Source: Negadavirga shengliensis (GTDB taxonomy: Bacteria; Bacteroidota; Bacteroidia; Cytophagales; Cyclobacteriaceae). Taken from it: DNA of 64,000 nt. The stretch lies in contig NZ_JBHSJJ010000020.1 in NCBI RefSeq assembly GCF_042652345.1, forward strand, positions 1 to 64,000, read 5' to 3'. The position numbers were made by a program, and so were the translations under genes. This document shows, in pieces, positions 1 through 8,482 of this stretch; positions within the stretch are counted from its first letter, which is position 1, and every line of letters starts with the position of its first letter. Under the pieces are notes generated by a model. That model searched no databases, was not told the DNA's origin, and was given only the letters and a program-made list of their open reading frames with translations.

Positions 1-123
1 GGACTGATTCTGTCAAAATCAATTTCACCGACTTCGTCGCAATGGAAAATAAACAGCGAAGTGCCAAAAATAACCCTATTCATTCACTGTCAAGCTTGTT
101 CTATACAAGAAATTAGCCAAACT

Positions 124-174
124 TAAGCCATGGGTTAAAACCCATGGTTAATAGTTCGGCCGCTCCTACGGAGC
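124..174. repeat. Two-hairpin palindromic intergenic element
   Basis: The first stem pairs CCATGGGTT with AACCCATGG around AA (about 128-147, with TAA/TTA flanks reaching 124-150). A 12-nt spacer follows, then GCTCC-TAC-GGAGC (162-174). This hairpin-spacer-hairpin layout matches the second and third hairpins of the longer repeats elsewhere in the window, but the sequence differs. It lies downstream of the 3' end of the ABC permease gene. Nothing else is recognised in bases 1-271. A REP-like, possibly RAYT-mobilised element is an inference. Confidence 0.5.
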
Positions 175-271
175 TTTTTGTTAATTCAGAAGAGAATAGA
201 AAGTTATTACACCGCCTTATAAAAAAAATTGTAGGGAGCTCCTTGAAAACCCCCGACTCCCGGTAAGGCCC

Positions 272-2641
272 TTACTCGCTTTTCAAGGTAGCTGCCGGGT
301 TGATCCGGGAGGCTTTGAGGGCCTGGAGGGTGACCGTGAGATAGGCGAGGGACAGGATCATCGCCGCGGCCAAAGGAATGAACCACCACTCAAAATCTAT
401 CCGGTAGGCATAGTTGGCCAGCCAGTTTTGCATCAGCCAATATGCCAAGCCAGAACCCACCAGGATCGAGACCGCCACGATGACGACAAACTCTTTGTTG
501 ATGACATGGAGAATGGACATGGTGGAGGCCCCCAGCACCTTTCTGATACCGATCTCTTTGGTTTTCTGTTCGGCGATATGGGCGGAGAGTCCCAAAAGGC
601 CCAGGCAGGAAATCAGGATGGTCAGGATGCTGAAGTACTTGGCCAAGTCCCTCACCCGCACATCTTCATTGTACAGCTTCGCGTAATTTTCATCCATAAA
701 CGAATAAGTGAAGGGGAAATCGGGGTTGATTTCTTCCGCCACCGCCTGTATGGCAGCCAGGGTGTTCTGGATATCCTGTGTTTCCACCCTGATAAAGGCC
801 TCACCGGCAAACTTGGGATCCAGCAAAATGATGGCGGGCTCCATGTTTTGACGGAAACTTTGGAAATGGAAATCCTCCACCACTCCGGTGATGTTCCGGT
901 CATCTCCCCATAAATTGAAGCTACTGGCTTCCGGGCTGTCCTGGGTGATCAGTTCGTAGGCCCTTTTGTTGATGATCGCCCCCTGCAGGGAATCGGCGCC
1001 CCTTTCGGGCGAAAAATCATCGCCTTCGAACAGCTTCATGCCCAAAGTTTCCAAAAAGCCGTAATCCACCCTCATGATTTCAAACAGCGCGGTAAAGTCC
1101 GGGTCTTTTCCTTCCCAGGACACGCTTCCCGTATTGCTGTTTCTGCCCAGCATGCTGTGGGAGGACCTTGTCATGGATTGGATTCCCGGCTGCTGGGATA
1201 ACCGGTTTTTGAAAACTTCATAATTTTCTATCAGCCGGCCTTCCAGGGGGACCACCAACAGTTGCTCTTTGTCATAACCCAGGTTTTGGTTGAGGGCGTA
1301 GTTGATCTGCTGGTAAACCACCACTGTGGAGACGATCAGGATGGTGGCCAGGATAAACTGAAAAAGCACCAGGCCTTTTCTGGCCAGTACCACGTTTTTT
1401 GAAGAGGAGATCTGGCTTCTGAATACGGACACCACCCGGGTGGCGGAAAGGTAAAAGGCGGGATAGCTGCCGGCCACCAGCCCGGTGAATACCATCACGC
1501 CGGCGAGCTGTAGCCAAAAGATGCCGCTGTCGTAGGGTATGGACATGTTTTTACCCGTCAGTCCGTTGATCAGGGGCAGGGTGAGTTGGACCAAAATCAC
1601 CGCAAAAACCGCGGCCAGCGCTGTAAGCAAAAGGGATTCGCTCAGGAACTGCCGGACCAAAGCGCCTTTTTCGGCTCCCGCGACTTTTCTCACGCCCACT
1701 TCTTTGGCCCTTTTTTGGGATTTGGCCGTGGAAAGGTTCATGAAATTGATGCAGGCGATCAGGAGTACAAACAGTCCGATGAGGGCAAATAATTTCACAT
1801 ATTCGATCCTACCTCCTTGTTGGATGCCGTCTTTGAAGCTTCCATAGAGGTAGGTGTCCTGTTGCGGAAAAGCAAACAGGGCAACATTGCTCCCCTCGTT
1901 TCGCTGTAGGATAAAATCCTTGATGTCATTGGAAAACTGCTGGGCATCCGCGGACTCAAGAAGCCTGACAATGGTATTGGGGCCGTTGTTTCCCCATTCG
2001 TGGAGCCAGGAGTTGTAAGGTTTGTCAAACATCACCTGAAAGGGCAGGATATATTCGAACGGCTCGCTGATATGGCGGGGCAAAGAAGCCAACACGGCCT
2101 GGACCTGGAAGGGATCTTCGCCGTCAGCGTCCTTCAGTACCACCGTTTCTCCGATCACATCGGTTTTGCCGAACAGTTTGACGGCTGCTTCCTCGGTAAG
2201 AAGTATATGGCTTTTCTCGGTGAGCAAATTGGCCCGGTCCCCATGCAGCAAATCGTATTGCAGGATATGGGGATAGTCGGGTTCGGCATAAAAGCCGTTG
2301 AGCTTTATCCTGTTGTCGCCGTGGACGAAAAGATGGGGCTGCATCCAGGAAAAGCAGGCGGCCCTTTCCACCTCCGGATATACCTCTTTCAGTTCCCGGG
2401 CGAGGATTCCCGGTGTAGAGCGGGTGGTGAAGATCTCCGCACCATAGCGCTGGTGTTCCATGATGCGGTACGCCTGGTTGATTTCCGGGAAATCCCTGTC
2501 CATGGTCAGTTCACTCTGCACCCATAACCCTATGGAAATGGCTGCCCATAAACCAAGGGCAAGACCAAACAGGTTGATGAAAAAAGTCAACTTGTGTTTG
2601 ATGAAGCCTCTTAACGCGATTTTAAAATAGTTTTTGTACAT
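272..2641 (-). CDS. MacB/FtsX-type ABC transporter permease
   Basis: A 789-residue inner-membrane permease of the large Bacteroidota MacB-like type. It starts with MYKNYFKIALRGF, a first transmembrane helix (about 17-38) and a long periplasmic MacB_PCD-like domain. A three-helix FtsX domain with the RAKEVGVRKVAGA signature follows at about 280-420. A second periplasmic domain comes next, then a second FtsX domain with KTKEIGIRKVLGAS near 690. This duplicated plan (about 8 helices) fits the family. It is the last gene of a minus-strand operon with the adaptor and ATPase, 68 bp after the ATPase gene. Export of a lipid, peptide or toxic compound is likely, but the substrate cannot be read from sequence. 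Confidence 0.9.
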   Translation of the reverse strand: MYKNYFKIALRGFIKHKLTFFINLFGLALGLWAAISIGLWVQSELTMDRDFPEINQAYRIMEHQRYGAEIFTTRSTPGILARELKEVYPEVERAACFSWMQPHLFVHGDNRIKLNGFYAEPDYPHILQYDLLHGDRANLLTEKSHILLTEEAAVKLFGKTDVIGETVVLKDADGEDPFQVQAVLASLPRHISEPFEYILPFQVMFDKPYNSWLHEWGNNGPNTIVRLLESADAQQFSNDIKDFILQRNEGSNVALFAFPQQDTYLYGSFKDGIQQGGRIEYVKLFALIGLFVLLIACINFMNLSTAKSQKRAKEVGVRKVAGAEKGALVRQFLSESLLLTALAAVFAVILVQLTLPLINGLTGKNMSIPYDSGIFWLQLAGVMVFTGLVAGSYPAFYLSATRVVSVFRSQISSSKNVVLARKGLVLFQFILATILIVSTVVVYQQINYALNQNLGYDKEQLLVVPLEGRLIENYEVFKNRLSQQPGIQSMTRSSHSMLGRNSNTGSVSWEGKDPDFTALFEIMRVDYGFLETLGMKLFEGDDFSPERGADSLQGAIINKRAYELITQDSPEASSFNLWGDDRNITGVVEDFHFQSFRQNMEPAIILLDPKFAGEAFIRVETQDIQNTLAAIQAVAEEINPDFPFTYSFMDENYAKLYNEDVRVRDLAKYFSILTILISCLGLLGLSAHIAEQKTKEIGIRKVLGASTMSILHVINKEFVVIVAVSILVGSGLAYWLMQNWLANYAYRIDFEWWFIPLAAAMILSLAYLTVTLQALKASRINPAATLKSE

Positions 2642-2662
2642 GGGGGAAGTGGGAAAGTTAGG

Positions 2663-2703
2663 AGCCGGAAGTCCGAAGTTTGGCTTGTGTCGGACTTCCG
2701 GCT
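2663..2703. other. Intercistronic hairpin, ATPase/permease junction
   Basis: A perfect 14-bp stem (2663-2676 pairs with 2690-2703) with a 13-nt loop fills most of the 68-bp gap between the ABC ATPase and permease genes. No T-run follows in the direction of transcription, so it is not a standard intrinsic terminator. It may be an RNA-stabilising or attenuating element within the operon mRNA, or a degenerate repeat. Confidence 0.45.
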
Positions 2704-2709
2704 TTGCAC

Positions 2710-3408
2710 TTATATATGAAACTGTTCGCGGATGTTTTCGGTCACCACTTTACCGTCAAAGAGGTTGATGATGCGGTGGGCATAGTTGGCATCATGGGGG
2801 GAGTGGGTCACCATCACGATGGTGGTGCCTTCATTGTTGAGTTCTTCCAAAAGCCGCATGACCTCTTCGCCATTGGCGGAGTCCAGGTTACCGGTAGGTT
2901 CATCCGCAAGGATGACGGCGGGTTTGGCGATGATGGCCCGGGCAATGGCCACCCGCTGCTGCTGGCCACCGGACAGCTGTTGGGGGAAGTGGTCCCTTCT
3001 GTGCATGATGTTCATGCGGGTAAGTACCTTTTCCACCTTTTGTTTTCTTTCGTTGGAGGGTATTTTAAGGTAAAGCAGCGGCAATTCCACGTTTTCAAAA
3101 ACGGTGAGCTCATCAATGAGGTTAAAACTTTGAAAAACAAACCCAATGTTCCCTTTTCGCAATTGGGAGCGCTGTCTTTCCGAAAACCTGGCTACTTCCT
3201 TGTCCAGAAAATGATATTCGCCCGTATCCGGGTTGTCCAGAAGGCCTATGATATTGAGCAAGGTGGATTTTCCACAGCCTGAGGGGCCCATGATGGCCAC
3301 GAATTCCCCTTTTTTGATTTCGATGTGGATATCATCGAGGGCGGTGGTTTCCACCTCTTCTGTGGTGTAGAGTTTTTTGAGATTGACGGTTTTGATGATG
3401 TTTTGCAT
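2710..3408 (-). CDS. ABC transporter ATP-binding protein (LolD/MacB type)
   Basis: A 232-residue nucleotide-binding domain. Walker A is GPSGCGKST (about 41-49), the Q-loop lies in VFQSFNL, the signature is LSGGQQQR (about 143-150), Walker B with catalytic glutamate is VILADEPT, the D-loop is GNLDS, and the switch histidine is in VMVTHSP. Length and motifs match LolD/MacB/FtsE-type ATPases. These pair with FtsX-fold permeases and drive mechanotransmission rather than translocation through the membrane domain. The permease is downstream and the HlyD adaptor upstream, so the three form one export machine. Confidence 0.93.
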   Translation of the reverse strand: MQNIIKTVNLKKLYTTEEVETTALDDIHIEIKKGEFVAIMGPSGCGKSTLLNIIGLLDNPDTGEYHFLDKEVARFSERQRSQLRKGNIGFVFQSFNLIDELTVFENVELPLLYLKIPSNERKQKVEKVLTRMNIMHRRDHFPQQLSGGQQQRVAIARAIIAKPAVILADEPTGNLDSANGEEVMRLLEELNNEGTTIVMVTHSPHDANYAHRIINLFDGKVVTENIREQFHI

Positions 3409-3463
3409 GGTGTATGGTGCTTTTATTGATTACTTGTTTTTTCATGTTTGGTTGTTTCCGTTG

Positions 3464-3625
3464 GGATTTTGTCATGGTTTTTGCTTGGTTCCCCCGCAAA
3501 AACACACGCCAAAATCCTGTAAAGTCCGTTCCGTAAGGTCCGGGGATTATCATCCCCGGTTACCATGGTTTCACCCGCTCCGCGGGTTTTGTTACCGTTT
3601 AAATCTTCGATAACCGGCACCGGAC
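3464..3625 (+). repeat. Structured intergenic repeat, copy A
   Basis: Copy A lies in the 349-bp gap between the adaptor and ATPase genes. An outer arm GGATTTTG (3464-3471) pairs with CAAAATCC, and inside it GTTTTTGC pairs with GCAAAAAC, giving a long bulged hairpin. Then come CCGGGGAT-TATC-ATCCCCGG (3540-3559) and CCCGC-TCC-GCGGG. The element ends near CGGAC. Copies B-F share the order and sequence. No gene is seen in this gap. Confidence 0.85.
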
Positions 3626-3757
3626 CCCGTTTTTCTAAGTTTCCGCTCATTGGCTACCGGGAGGATAGGTATGGGGTATGCGTCAAATCAGCGGTGATAC
3701 CACACACTTACTTTCCTTCGGTGTTTCAACTTCCGACTCCCTGTTTCCCTCTTCTTC

Positions 3758-5008
3758 CTACTTCAGGTTGAGTACCTCGTTTTTGCCGAAATTCTCATAT
3801 CCGCTTACGATCACCTTTTCTTCCATTTCCAATCCTTCGAGGACTTCATAGTATTCGGGGTTTTTGCGGCCCAAACGGATGTTCCGCTTTTCGGCTTTTC
3901 CGCTTTTTTCGTTTACCACAAACACCCAGTTGCCTCCGGTATCCTTATAAAATCCCCCTGTAGGCAGTAAGGTGGCTTGTTCGCTTTCACCCAGTTCGAG
4001 GCGTATTCTCACGGTTTGCCCTCTGCGTATCCCGTTAGGCACCTCACCGGTGAATTCCATGTCCACCTCAAACTTACCACCGGTAACATTGGGATATATT
4101 TTGGAGATTTCCAGTTCATACGATTTTCCAGAGAACGTAAAACTGCCCTTCAATCCCGTATATACCCGGGGCAGATAAAGTTCATCAATAGGCACCCTGG
4201 CTTTGAATTTATCGAGGATATCGATCTGTCCGTACCGCTGGCCCGCGCTGATGGATTGACCCACTTCTATCTGTTCTGTGGATAATTGTCCGGTGATGGG
4301 GGCTTTTACCACCAGGTTGTCAAGGATATGGCCTACTCCCTCCAGCGACTGGTTCATCCGTGCTTCAGAATCATGAAGTTGCTTTTTTTGGATCGCCCGG
4401 GCGATGGAGTCATTTCTATAAGACTCATAGGTCAGTCTTCGGCGTTTGATGTTGTAGTCATACTGTTCCCTGACTTCTTCCAGTTCACGGTCGGAGATCA
4501 GTTTTTTGCTGTGCAGTTCCTGGAACCGTTCGTATTGGGGTTTCAGCAGGTTGATTTGGTAGTCGATTTCAGCCAGGGCAGCCTGTTGGCTCAGGTCATT
4601 TTGGTCCAGCATCAGCCTGGTCTGCCGGAGGTTGTTGATCTGAAAATAAAGATCGGTTTCCCGTTGCATCACATCCAGCTGCAGGTTGGAATTGGTCAGT
4701 ATCAATATGGTGTCCCCGGTATCTACCATGGCGCCGGACTCCCGCACGATCCGTTGGATGTTGCCCCTTTCTATGGCATCCAGGAAAAACACTTCGCCGG
4801 GCTCTATGGTGCCGTTGACGGGTATATAGTCCGTGAATTCTCCGCCTCTCACCGTGGCAATGGTGATCCGTTCCCTGCTTACGTTCATGGAAGACCTGGC
4901 GTCTGCAAATACCAACTGGTATACTACAAAAACGACCAATAATATACCTCCTGATATCATTGTGATAAACTTTGGGGTCCAGGTCTTCTTTTTAATCTTT
5001 CTGTCCAT
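3758..5008 (-). CDS. HlyD-family periplasmic adaptor (membrane fusion protein)
   Basis: A 416-residue adaptor. The N-terminal signal anchor lies at about 10-32 after a basic MDRKIKKK start. A lipoyl/barrel-sandwich half follows (VNGTIEPGEVF), then a coiled-coil hairpin (about 125-225, rich in Q, E, R and L), then the second lipoyl half (VKAPITGQLS) and beta-barrel domains. It links an inner-membrane ABC permease to an outer-membrane channel. It is the first gene of the minus-strand export operon. A repeat copy separates it from the ATPase gene. The divergent sigma-54 regulator lies 660 bp away. A weak candidate sigma-54 promoter sits 39-54 bp upstream of the start codon. Confidence 0.9.
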   Translation of the reverse strand: MDRKIKKKTWTPKFITMISGGILLVVFVVYQLVFADARSSMNVSRERITIATVRGGEFTDYIPVNGTIEPGEVFFLDAIERGNIQRIVRESGAMVDTGDTILILTNSNLQLDVMQRETDLYFQINNLRQTRLMLDQNDLSQQAALAEIDYQINLLKPQYERFQELHSKKLISDRELEEVREQYDYNIKRRRLTYESYRNDSIARAIQKKQLHDSEARMNQSLEGVGHILDNLVVKAPITGQLSTEQIEVGQSISAGQRYGQIDILDKFKARVPIDELYLPRVYTGLKGSFTFSGKSYELEISKIYPNVTGGKFEVDMEFTGEVPNGIRRGQTVRIRLELGESEQATLLPTGGFYKDTGGNWVFVVNEKSGKAEKRNIRLGRKNPEYYEVLEGLEMEEKVIVSGYENFGKNEVLNLK

Positions 5009-5046
5009 TACTTCTGCTGCTTCTTATTACAAGTTGATTGATGATA

Positions 5047-5062
5047 GCCAATTAATATGCCA
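5047..5062 (-). promoter_or_regulatory. Candidate sigma-54 (-24/-12) promoter of the adaptor operon
   Basis: On the minus strand this reads TGGCATATTAATTGGC. The TGGCA matches the -24 element, and the TTGG(C) near -12 departs from the consensus TTGC by one base or by a one-base longer spacer. The position would give a leader of about 30 nt to the adaptor start at 5008. It is of interest only because a sigma-54 activator is encoded next door. Confidence 0.25.
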
Positions 5063-5317
5063 TGCCTAAAATCCCTCCCAGTTCACCCAACGGGCATTAT
5101 TACCTAAATACTTGGCTCGGATTTCGAACAAAAATGATCGCTGGCGGACGATTTTTTCTTATTGATCTGTAAATGAACCTTCGAAAAACCTTGATCAAAT
5201 ATCGGGAAAATTGCCTAAATTTCCTCTATGGACCGTTTTCGGGAAAATTTTGTCCGGAGGTTACAGTTCGGTACAGGTTTTGGCAGATGAATGATAAATT
5301 ATGAGCGGGGGAAAATA

Positions 5318-5362
5318 GTGGTTGTTGTGGTTGTCATGGTTGTCGTGGTTGTGATGGTTGGG
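5318..5362 (+). repeat. 9-bp tandem repeat, five copies
   Basis: Five consecutive 9-mers of the form RTGGTTGTN (last copy RTGGTTGGG) run without gaps. The stretch is G/T-only apart from single A and C positions. It lies between the divergent promoters of the export operon and the sigma-54 regulator. It could be a slippage-prone microsatellite or a clustered protein-binding site. Confidence 0.8.
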
Positions 5363-5487
5363 GAGTGGATGGGCTTGTGTTTTAGGTTTTTTGGGAAGCC
5401 AACAGCTTCAGCAACAAATATTTATCCGCTGTTCCCGACCTGAGGCGCGGGACAGGTTAAGGCCAATAAAAAATAGATTGTAAACAT

Positions 5488-5664
5488 ATGAAATCGAGCA
5501 TGACGGAATCGTCACACGGAGGGATGCCCCCCGATAACTATCGGGGCTATCGGGGGCGAGATTCTCCCGAATCGGGTTCCCCGAAACAAGTTCCCCGAAT
5601 CGAGTTCGGGGCAGGCAGGGGCAGGCCAGGCCAGGCTATATGGACAATTAAGGAACAATTATAA
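5488..5664 (+). CDS. Possible 58-aa short ORF/leader upstream of the sigma-54 regulator
   Basis: An open frame that starts MKSSMTESSHGGM and ends in TTATAA. Its stop codon lies 4 nt (ACAT) before the ATG of the response-regulator gene. A second frame with the same N-terminus (MKSSMT, then HGGM at residues 10-13), the same final Leu-stop and the same 4-nt gap stands before the TonB receptor at 25469. The middle parts are unrelated and GC-rich palindromic here. The start context TGTAAACATATGAAA resembles that of the downstream gene (TATAAACATATGAAA), so it may be an inserted element that copied a start region. Coding status is unproven. Confidence 0.35.
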   Translation: MKSSMTESSHGGMPPDNYRGYRGRDSPESGSPKQVPRIEFGAGRGRPGQAIWTIKEQL

Positions 5665-5668
5665 ACAT

Positions 5669-7057
5669 ATGAAAGAACAGAAATCAGGGAAAATTCTTGT
5701 TGTGGACGATAATGAAGATTTGCTCAAAGCGGCCAAGATATTTTTAAAGAGACATTTTTCCCAAGTGGATACGGAAACCAACCCGGGGTTACTTCCCATC
5801 CTGATGGTCAACGAACAATATGATGTGATCATGCTGGACATGAACTTCACCAAGGATGTCAGCAGCGGCCAAGAAGGATTTTATTGGTTGGACAGGATCC
5901 TGGAGATAGACTCCACCGCGGTGGTGGTTTTGATTACGGCATATGGAGATGTGAATACAGCCGTCAAAGCCATTAAAGAGGGGGCCACTGATTTTGTATT
6001 GAAGCCCTGGGAGAACGAAAAGCTTTTGGCCACGCTCCATTCGGCGCTGAAACTGCGGCAATCCAAACTGGAGATTTCCAACCTCAAAACCCAGCAGGAA
6101 CAGCTCTATCTCGACATAGACAGCAAGTTCCAGGACATCATCGGGCAGAGTGAGGCCATGGTGAAGGTATTTGAAACCATCGAACGGGTGGCTGTGACAG
6201 ATGCCAATGTGTTGATTCTTGGAGAAAACGGGACCGGAAAAGAGTTGATCGCCAGGTCGATCCACAGAAATTCGAAAAGGCACCGGGAAGCGTTTGTCGG
6301 AGTGGATCTGGGTTCCATCACCACCTCGCTGTTTGAAAGTGAATTATTCGGCCATAAGAAAGGCTCATTTACCGATGCAAAGGAGGACCGGGTGGGCCGG
6401 TTTGAACAGGCCAACAAAGGCACCTTGTTTTTGGATGAGATCGGCAACCTGCCATTGCCTTTGCAGGCCAAGCTTCTGGCAGTTCTCCAAAACCGGGAGG
6501 TGACCCGCGTGGGTGCCAATAAGCCCATCCCCATCAATATCCGGTTGATTTCCGCTACCAATATGCCGATCCATAACATGGTATATGACAATACTTTCCG
6601 GCAGGATTTGCTGTACAGGATCAACACCATTGAAATCACCCTTCCCCCTCTGCGGGAGCGTTTGGATGACATACCCCTTCTGGCTAATCATTTTATAGAG
6701 ATCTATTCCAAAAAGTACAATAAAAGTATCCGAAAAGCAGGGGAGGCTTTGACCAAACGCATGCAAAAATACCATTGGCCCGGCAATATCCGCGAGCTTC
6801 AGCACAGCATAGAGCGGGCGGTCATCATGACCGGACACAGTGTGCTGCAGCCTGAGGATTTGTTTATGCAGAAGCAGCTGACGCCTGAAAAACAGGATGA
6901 AATGGTGAGTCTGGACCATTTGAATATTGAGGATGTGGAGAAGATTCTGATCCGTAAAGCGCTTCAAAAGCATAACGGTCATATTACCCGGGCTGCAGAA
7001 GAACTGGGGCTTACCCGTTCATCACTGTATAGAAGACTCGAAAGGTATGGGCTTTAG
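5669..7057 (+). CDS. Sigma-54-dependent response regulator (NtrC family)
   Basis: A 462-residue activator with three domains. The receiver (about 8-125) has acidic D13-D14, phospho-acceptor D57 in MLDMNF and K112 in LKPW. The AAA+ domain has Walker A GENGTGKE near 185-192, the sigma-54 contact loop GSFTDA at 232-237 in place of the usual GAFTGA, and Walker B LFLDE near 253. The C-terminal Fis-type helix-turn-helix is ITRAAEELGLTRSSLYRRL. Its 3' end overlaps the sensor kinase gene by 11 bp, so the two are co-translated. Control of the divergent ABC export operon is likely, inferred from position. The start was chosen at the ATG that gives the canonical receiver N-terminus. Confidence 0.95.
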   Translation: MKEQKSGKILVVDDNEDLLKAAKIFLKRHFSQVDTETNPGLLPILMVNEQYDVIMLDMNFTKDVSSGQEGFYWLDRILEIDSTAVVVLITAYGDVNTAVKAIKEGATDFVLKPWENEKLLATLHSALKLRQSKLEISNLKTQQEQLYLDIDSKFQDIIGQSEAMVKVFETIERVAVTDANVLILGENGTGKELIARSIHRNSKRHREAFVGVDLGSITTSLFESELFGHKKGSFTDAKEDRVGRFEQANKGTLFLDEIGNLPLPLQAKLLAVLQNREVTRVGANKPIPINIRLISATNMPIHNMVYDNTFRQDLLYRINTIEITLPPLRERLDDIPLLANHFIEIYSKKYNKSIRKAGEALTKRMQKYHWPGNIRELQHSIERAVIMTGHSVLQPEDLFMQKQLTPEKQDEMVSLDHLNIEDVEKILIRKALQKHNGHITRAAEELGLTRSSLYRRLERYGL

Positions 7058-8402
7058 ATCATTTTCTCTGGGAATCCTCATCAGGGTCATCGCGATCGTG
7101 GTCACGGCCTACGTAGGGCTTTACTTTTTTCTTAAGGAAAACTCCGTGGCCCAGGGCCTTGTATTCGTCATCATCATTATTTTCCTGGCGTCGAACCTCA
7201 TTTCTTTTGGGAACATCACCAACAGAAAAATCACCCGTTTTTTGGAATCTATCCGGTATTCTGATTTTTCCTCCTCTTTTACCAAAGACAGCAAGCTGGG
7301 CCGGTCATTCAGAGAGATGAACATGTCTTTCAATGAAGTGATCGAGGCATTTAAAAAAACCAGGGCAGAAAAGGAAGAACAGATGCTGTTTCTCCAGATC
7401 ATGATCCAACATATCAACACGGGCATCATTTCATTCGACAGCAGGGGGAAAATCGGGGTGATCAACGGTGCGGCAAAACAGCTGCTCCAAATCCCACAGT
7501 TTAAGGACATCAACGATTTGGGTAAAATATCCATCGAGCTCCTGAAAAACGTGCTCCGGCTCCCGCCAGGCGGCTCTTTTTCCATCAGGATCAACAACGA
7601 GCTCCACCTCAATGTCCAGTCGGCCGCTTTCAAAATGGAGGGCCAAAGCTGGACGCTGCTGTCCTTCCAGAACATTAAAGCCGAGCTGCAAAAAAATGAA
7701 CTCCAGGCTTGGCAAAACCTCACCAAGGTACTCAGACATGAAATCATGAATTCCATGACACCGATAGCCAGTTTGGCGAGTTCACTCGGATCCATACTGG
7801 AAGAGGACTTAAAAGAGGAGGAAAACGGAAATCTGGTGATGGATAAGGACAGTTATCTTGACCTCAGTGAAGGTTTGGAGACCATATCCAAGCGCAGTGC
7901 GGGGCTGGTCAGCTTTGTCAATGCCTATAGGGATTACACCAATATTCCGCAGCCTGTTCCCTCCTTTTTTTCCATCAGGGAGCTTCTTGATAATATCTGT
8001 GTGTTGTTAAAGGAAGAGATGGTGCAGGCGGGTATACATTTAAAAGTTGAGGTAGCGCCTTCCAATCTGAATGTGTATGCCGATCAGGATTTGATCCAGA
8101 TGATTTTGATCAATTTGATCAAAAATGCGAAGGAAGCCATGGAGAACACCTACAACCGGACCATTATATTGAAGGCGGGGGTCAACAAGCAATCCTTTCC
8201 TTTCATCCAGGTGATCGATCACGGAGAGGGGATTGTCCCGGAAGCCATGGAGCGGATATTTGTTCCGTTTTATACCACAAAAAAAACCGGCAGCGGTATT
8301 GGTCTGGCCATATCCCGCCAGATCATGAACCTTCATAAAGGTAGCCTGGGAGTAGAATCGGTGGTGGGGGAAAGAACGGTGTTTACTTTGGATTTTGGGT
8401 GA
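7047..8402 (+). CDS. Membrane sensor histidine kinase
   Basis: A 451-residue kinase with two N-terminal transmembrane helices (about 10-28 and 36-54) and almost no periplasmic loop, so it probably senses a membrane or cytoplasmic cue. A coiled linker and a PAS-like segment (about 110-210, around IGVINGAAKQLL) follow. The H-box is VLRHEIMNSMTP with the phospho-histidine near residue 231. The ATPase domain has N-box NLIKNAKEAM, G1 DHGEGI and G2 GSGIGLAI. The ATG overlaps the end of the regulator gene, which makes them a cognate pair. It resembles NtrB/AtoS-type partners of sigma-54 activators. Confidence 0.93.
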   Translation: MGFRSFSLGILIRVIAIVVTAYVGLYFFLKENSVAQGLVFVIIIIFLASNLISFGNITNRKITRFLESIRYSDFSSSFTKDSKLGRSFREMNMSFNEVIEAFKKTRAEKEEQMLFLQIMIQHINTGIISFDSRGKIGVINGAAKQLLQIPQFKDINDLGKISIELLKNVLRLPPGGSFSIRINNELHLNVQSAAFKMEGQSWTLLSFQNIKAELQKNELQAWQNLTKVLRHEIMNSMTPIASLASSLGSILEEDLKEEENGNLVMDKDSYLDLSEGLETISKRSAGLVSFVNAYRDYTNIPQPVPSFFSIRELLDNICVLLKEEMVQAGIHLKVEVAPSNLNVYADQDLIQMILINLIKNAKEAMENTYNRTIILKAGVNKQSFPFIQVIDHGEGIVPEAMERIFVPFYTTKKTGSGIGLAISRQIMNLHKGSLGVESVVGERTVFTLDFG

Positions 8403-8482
8403 CAGCATCTCAGTCAGGGCATACCAAAACCTATGGACAAAAACCATTACTTGGCCATTATAAAGGAAGTTATCGGCAATTC

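Larger units (their letters stand above)
5009..5668. other. 660-bp divergent intergenic region with repeats
   Basis: Between the adaptor and the sigma-54 regulator this holds, from left to right: a possible -24/-12 site (5047-5062), a five-copy 9-bp tandem repeat (5318-5362), a palindromic stretch around 5434-5456, and a conserved short reading frame (5488-5664) with GC-rich palindromes such as CCCCGATAACTATCGGGG. No full-length gene is visible. Confidence 0.7.
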
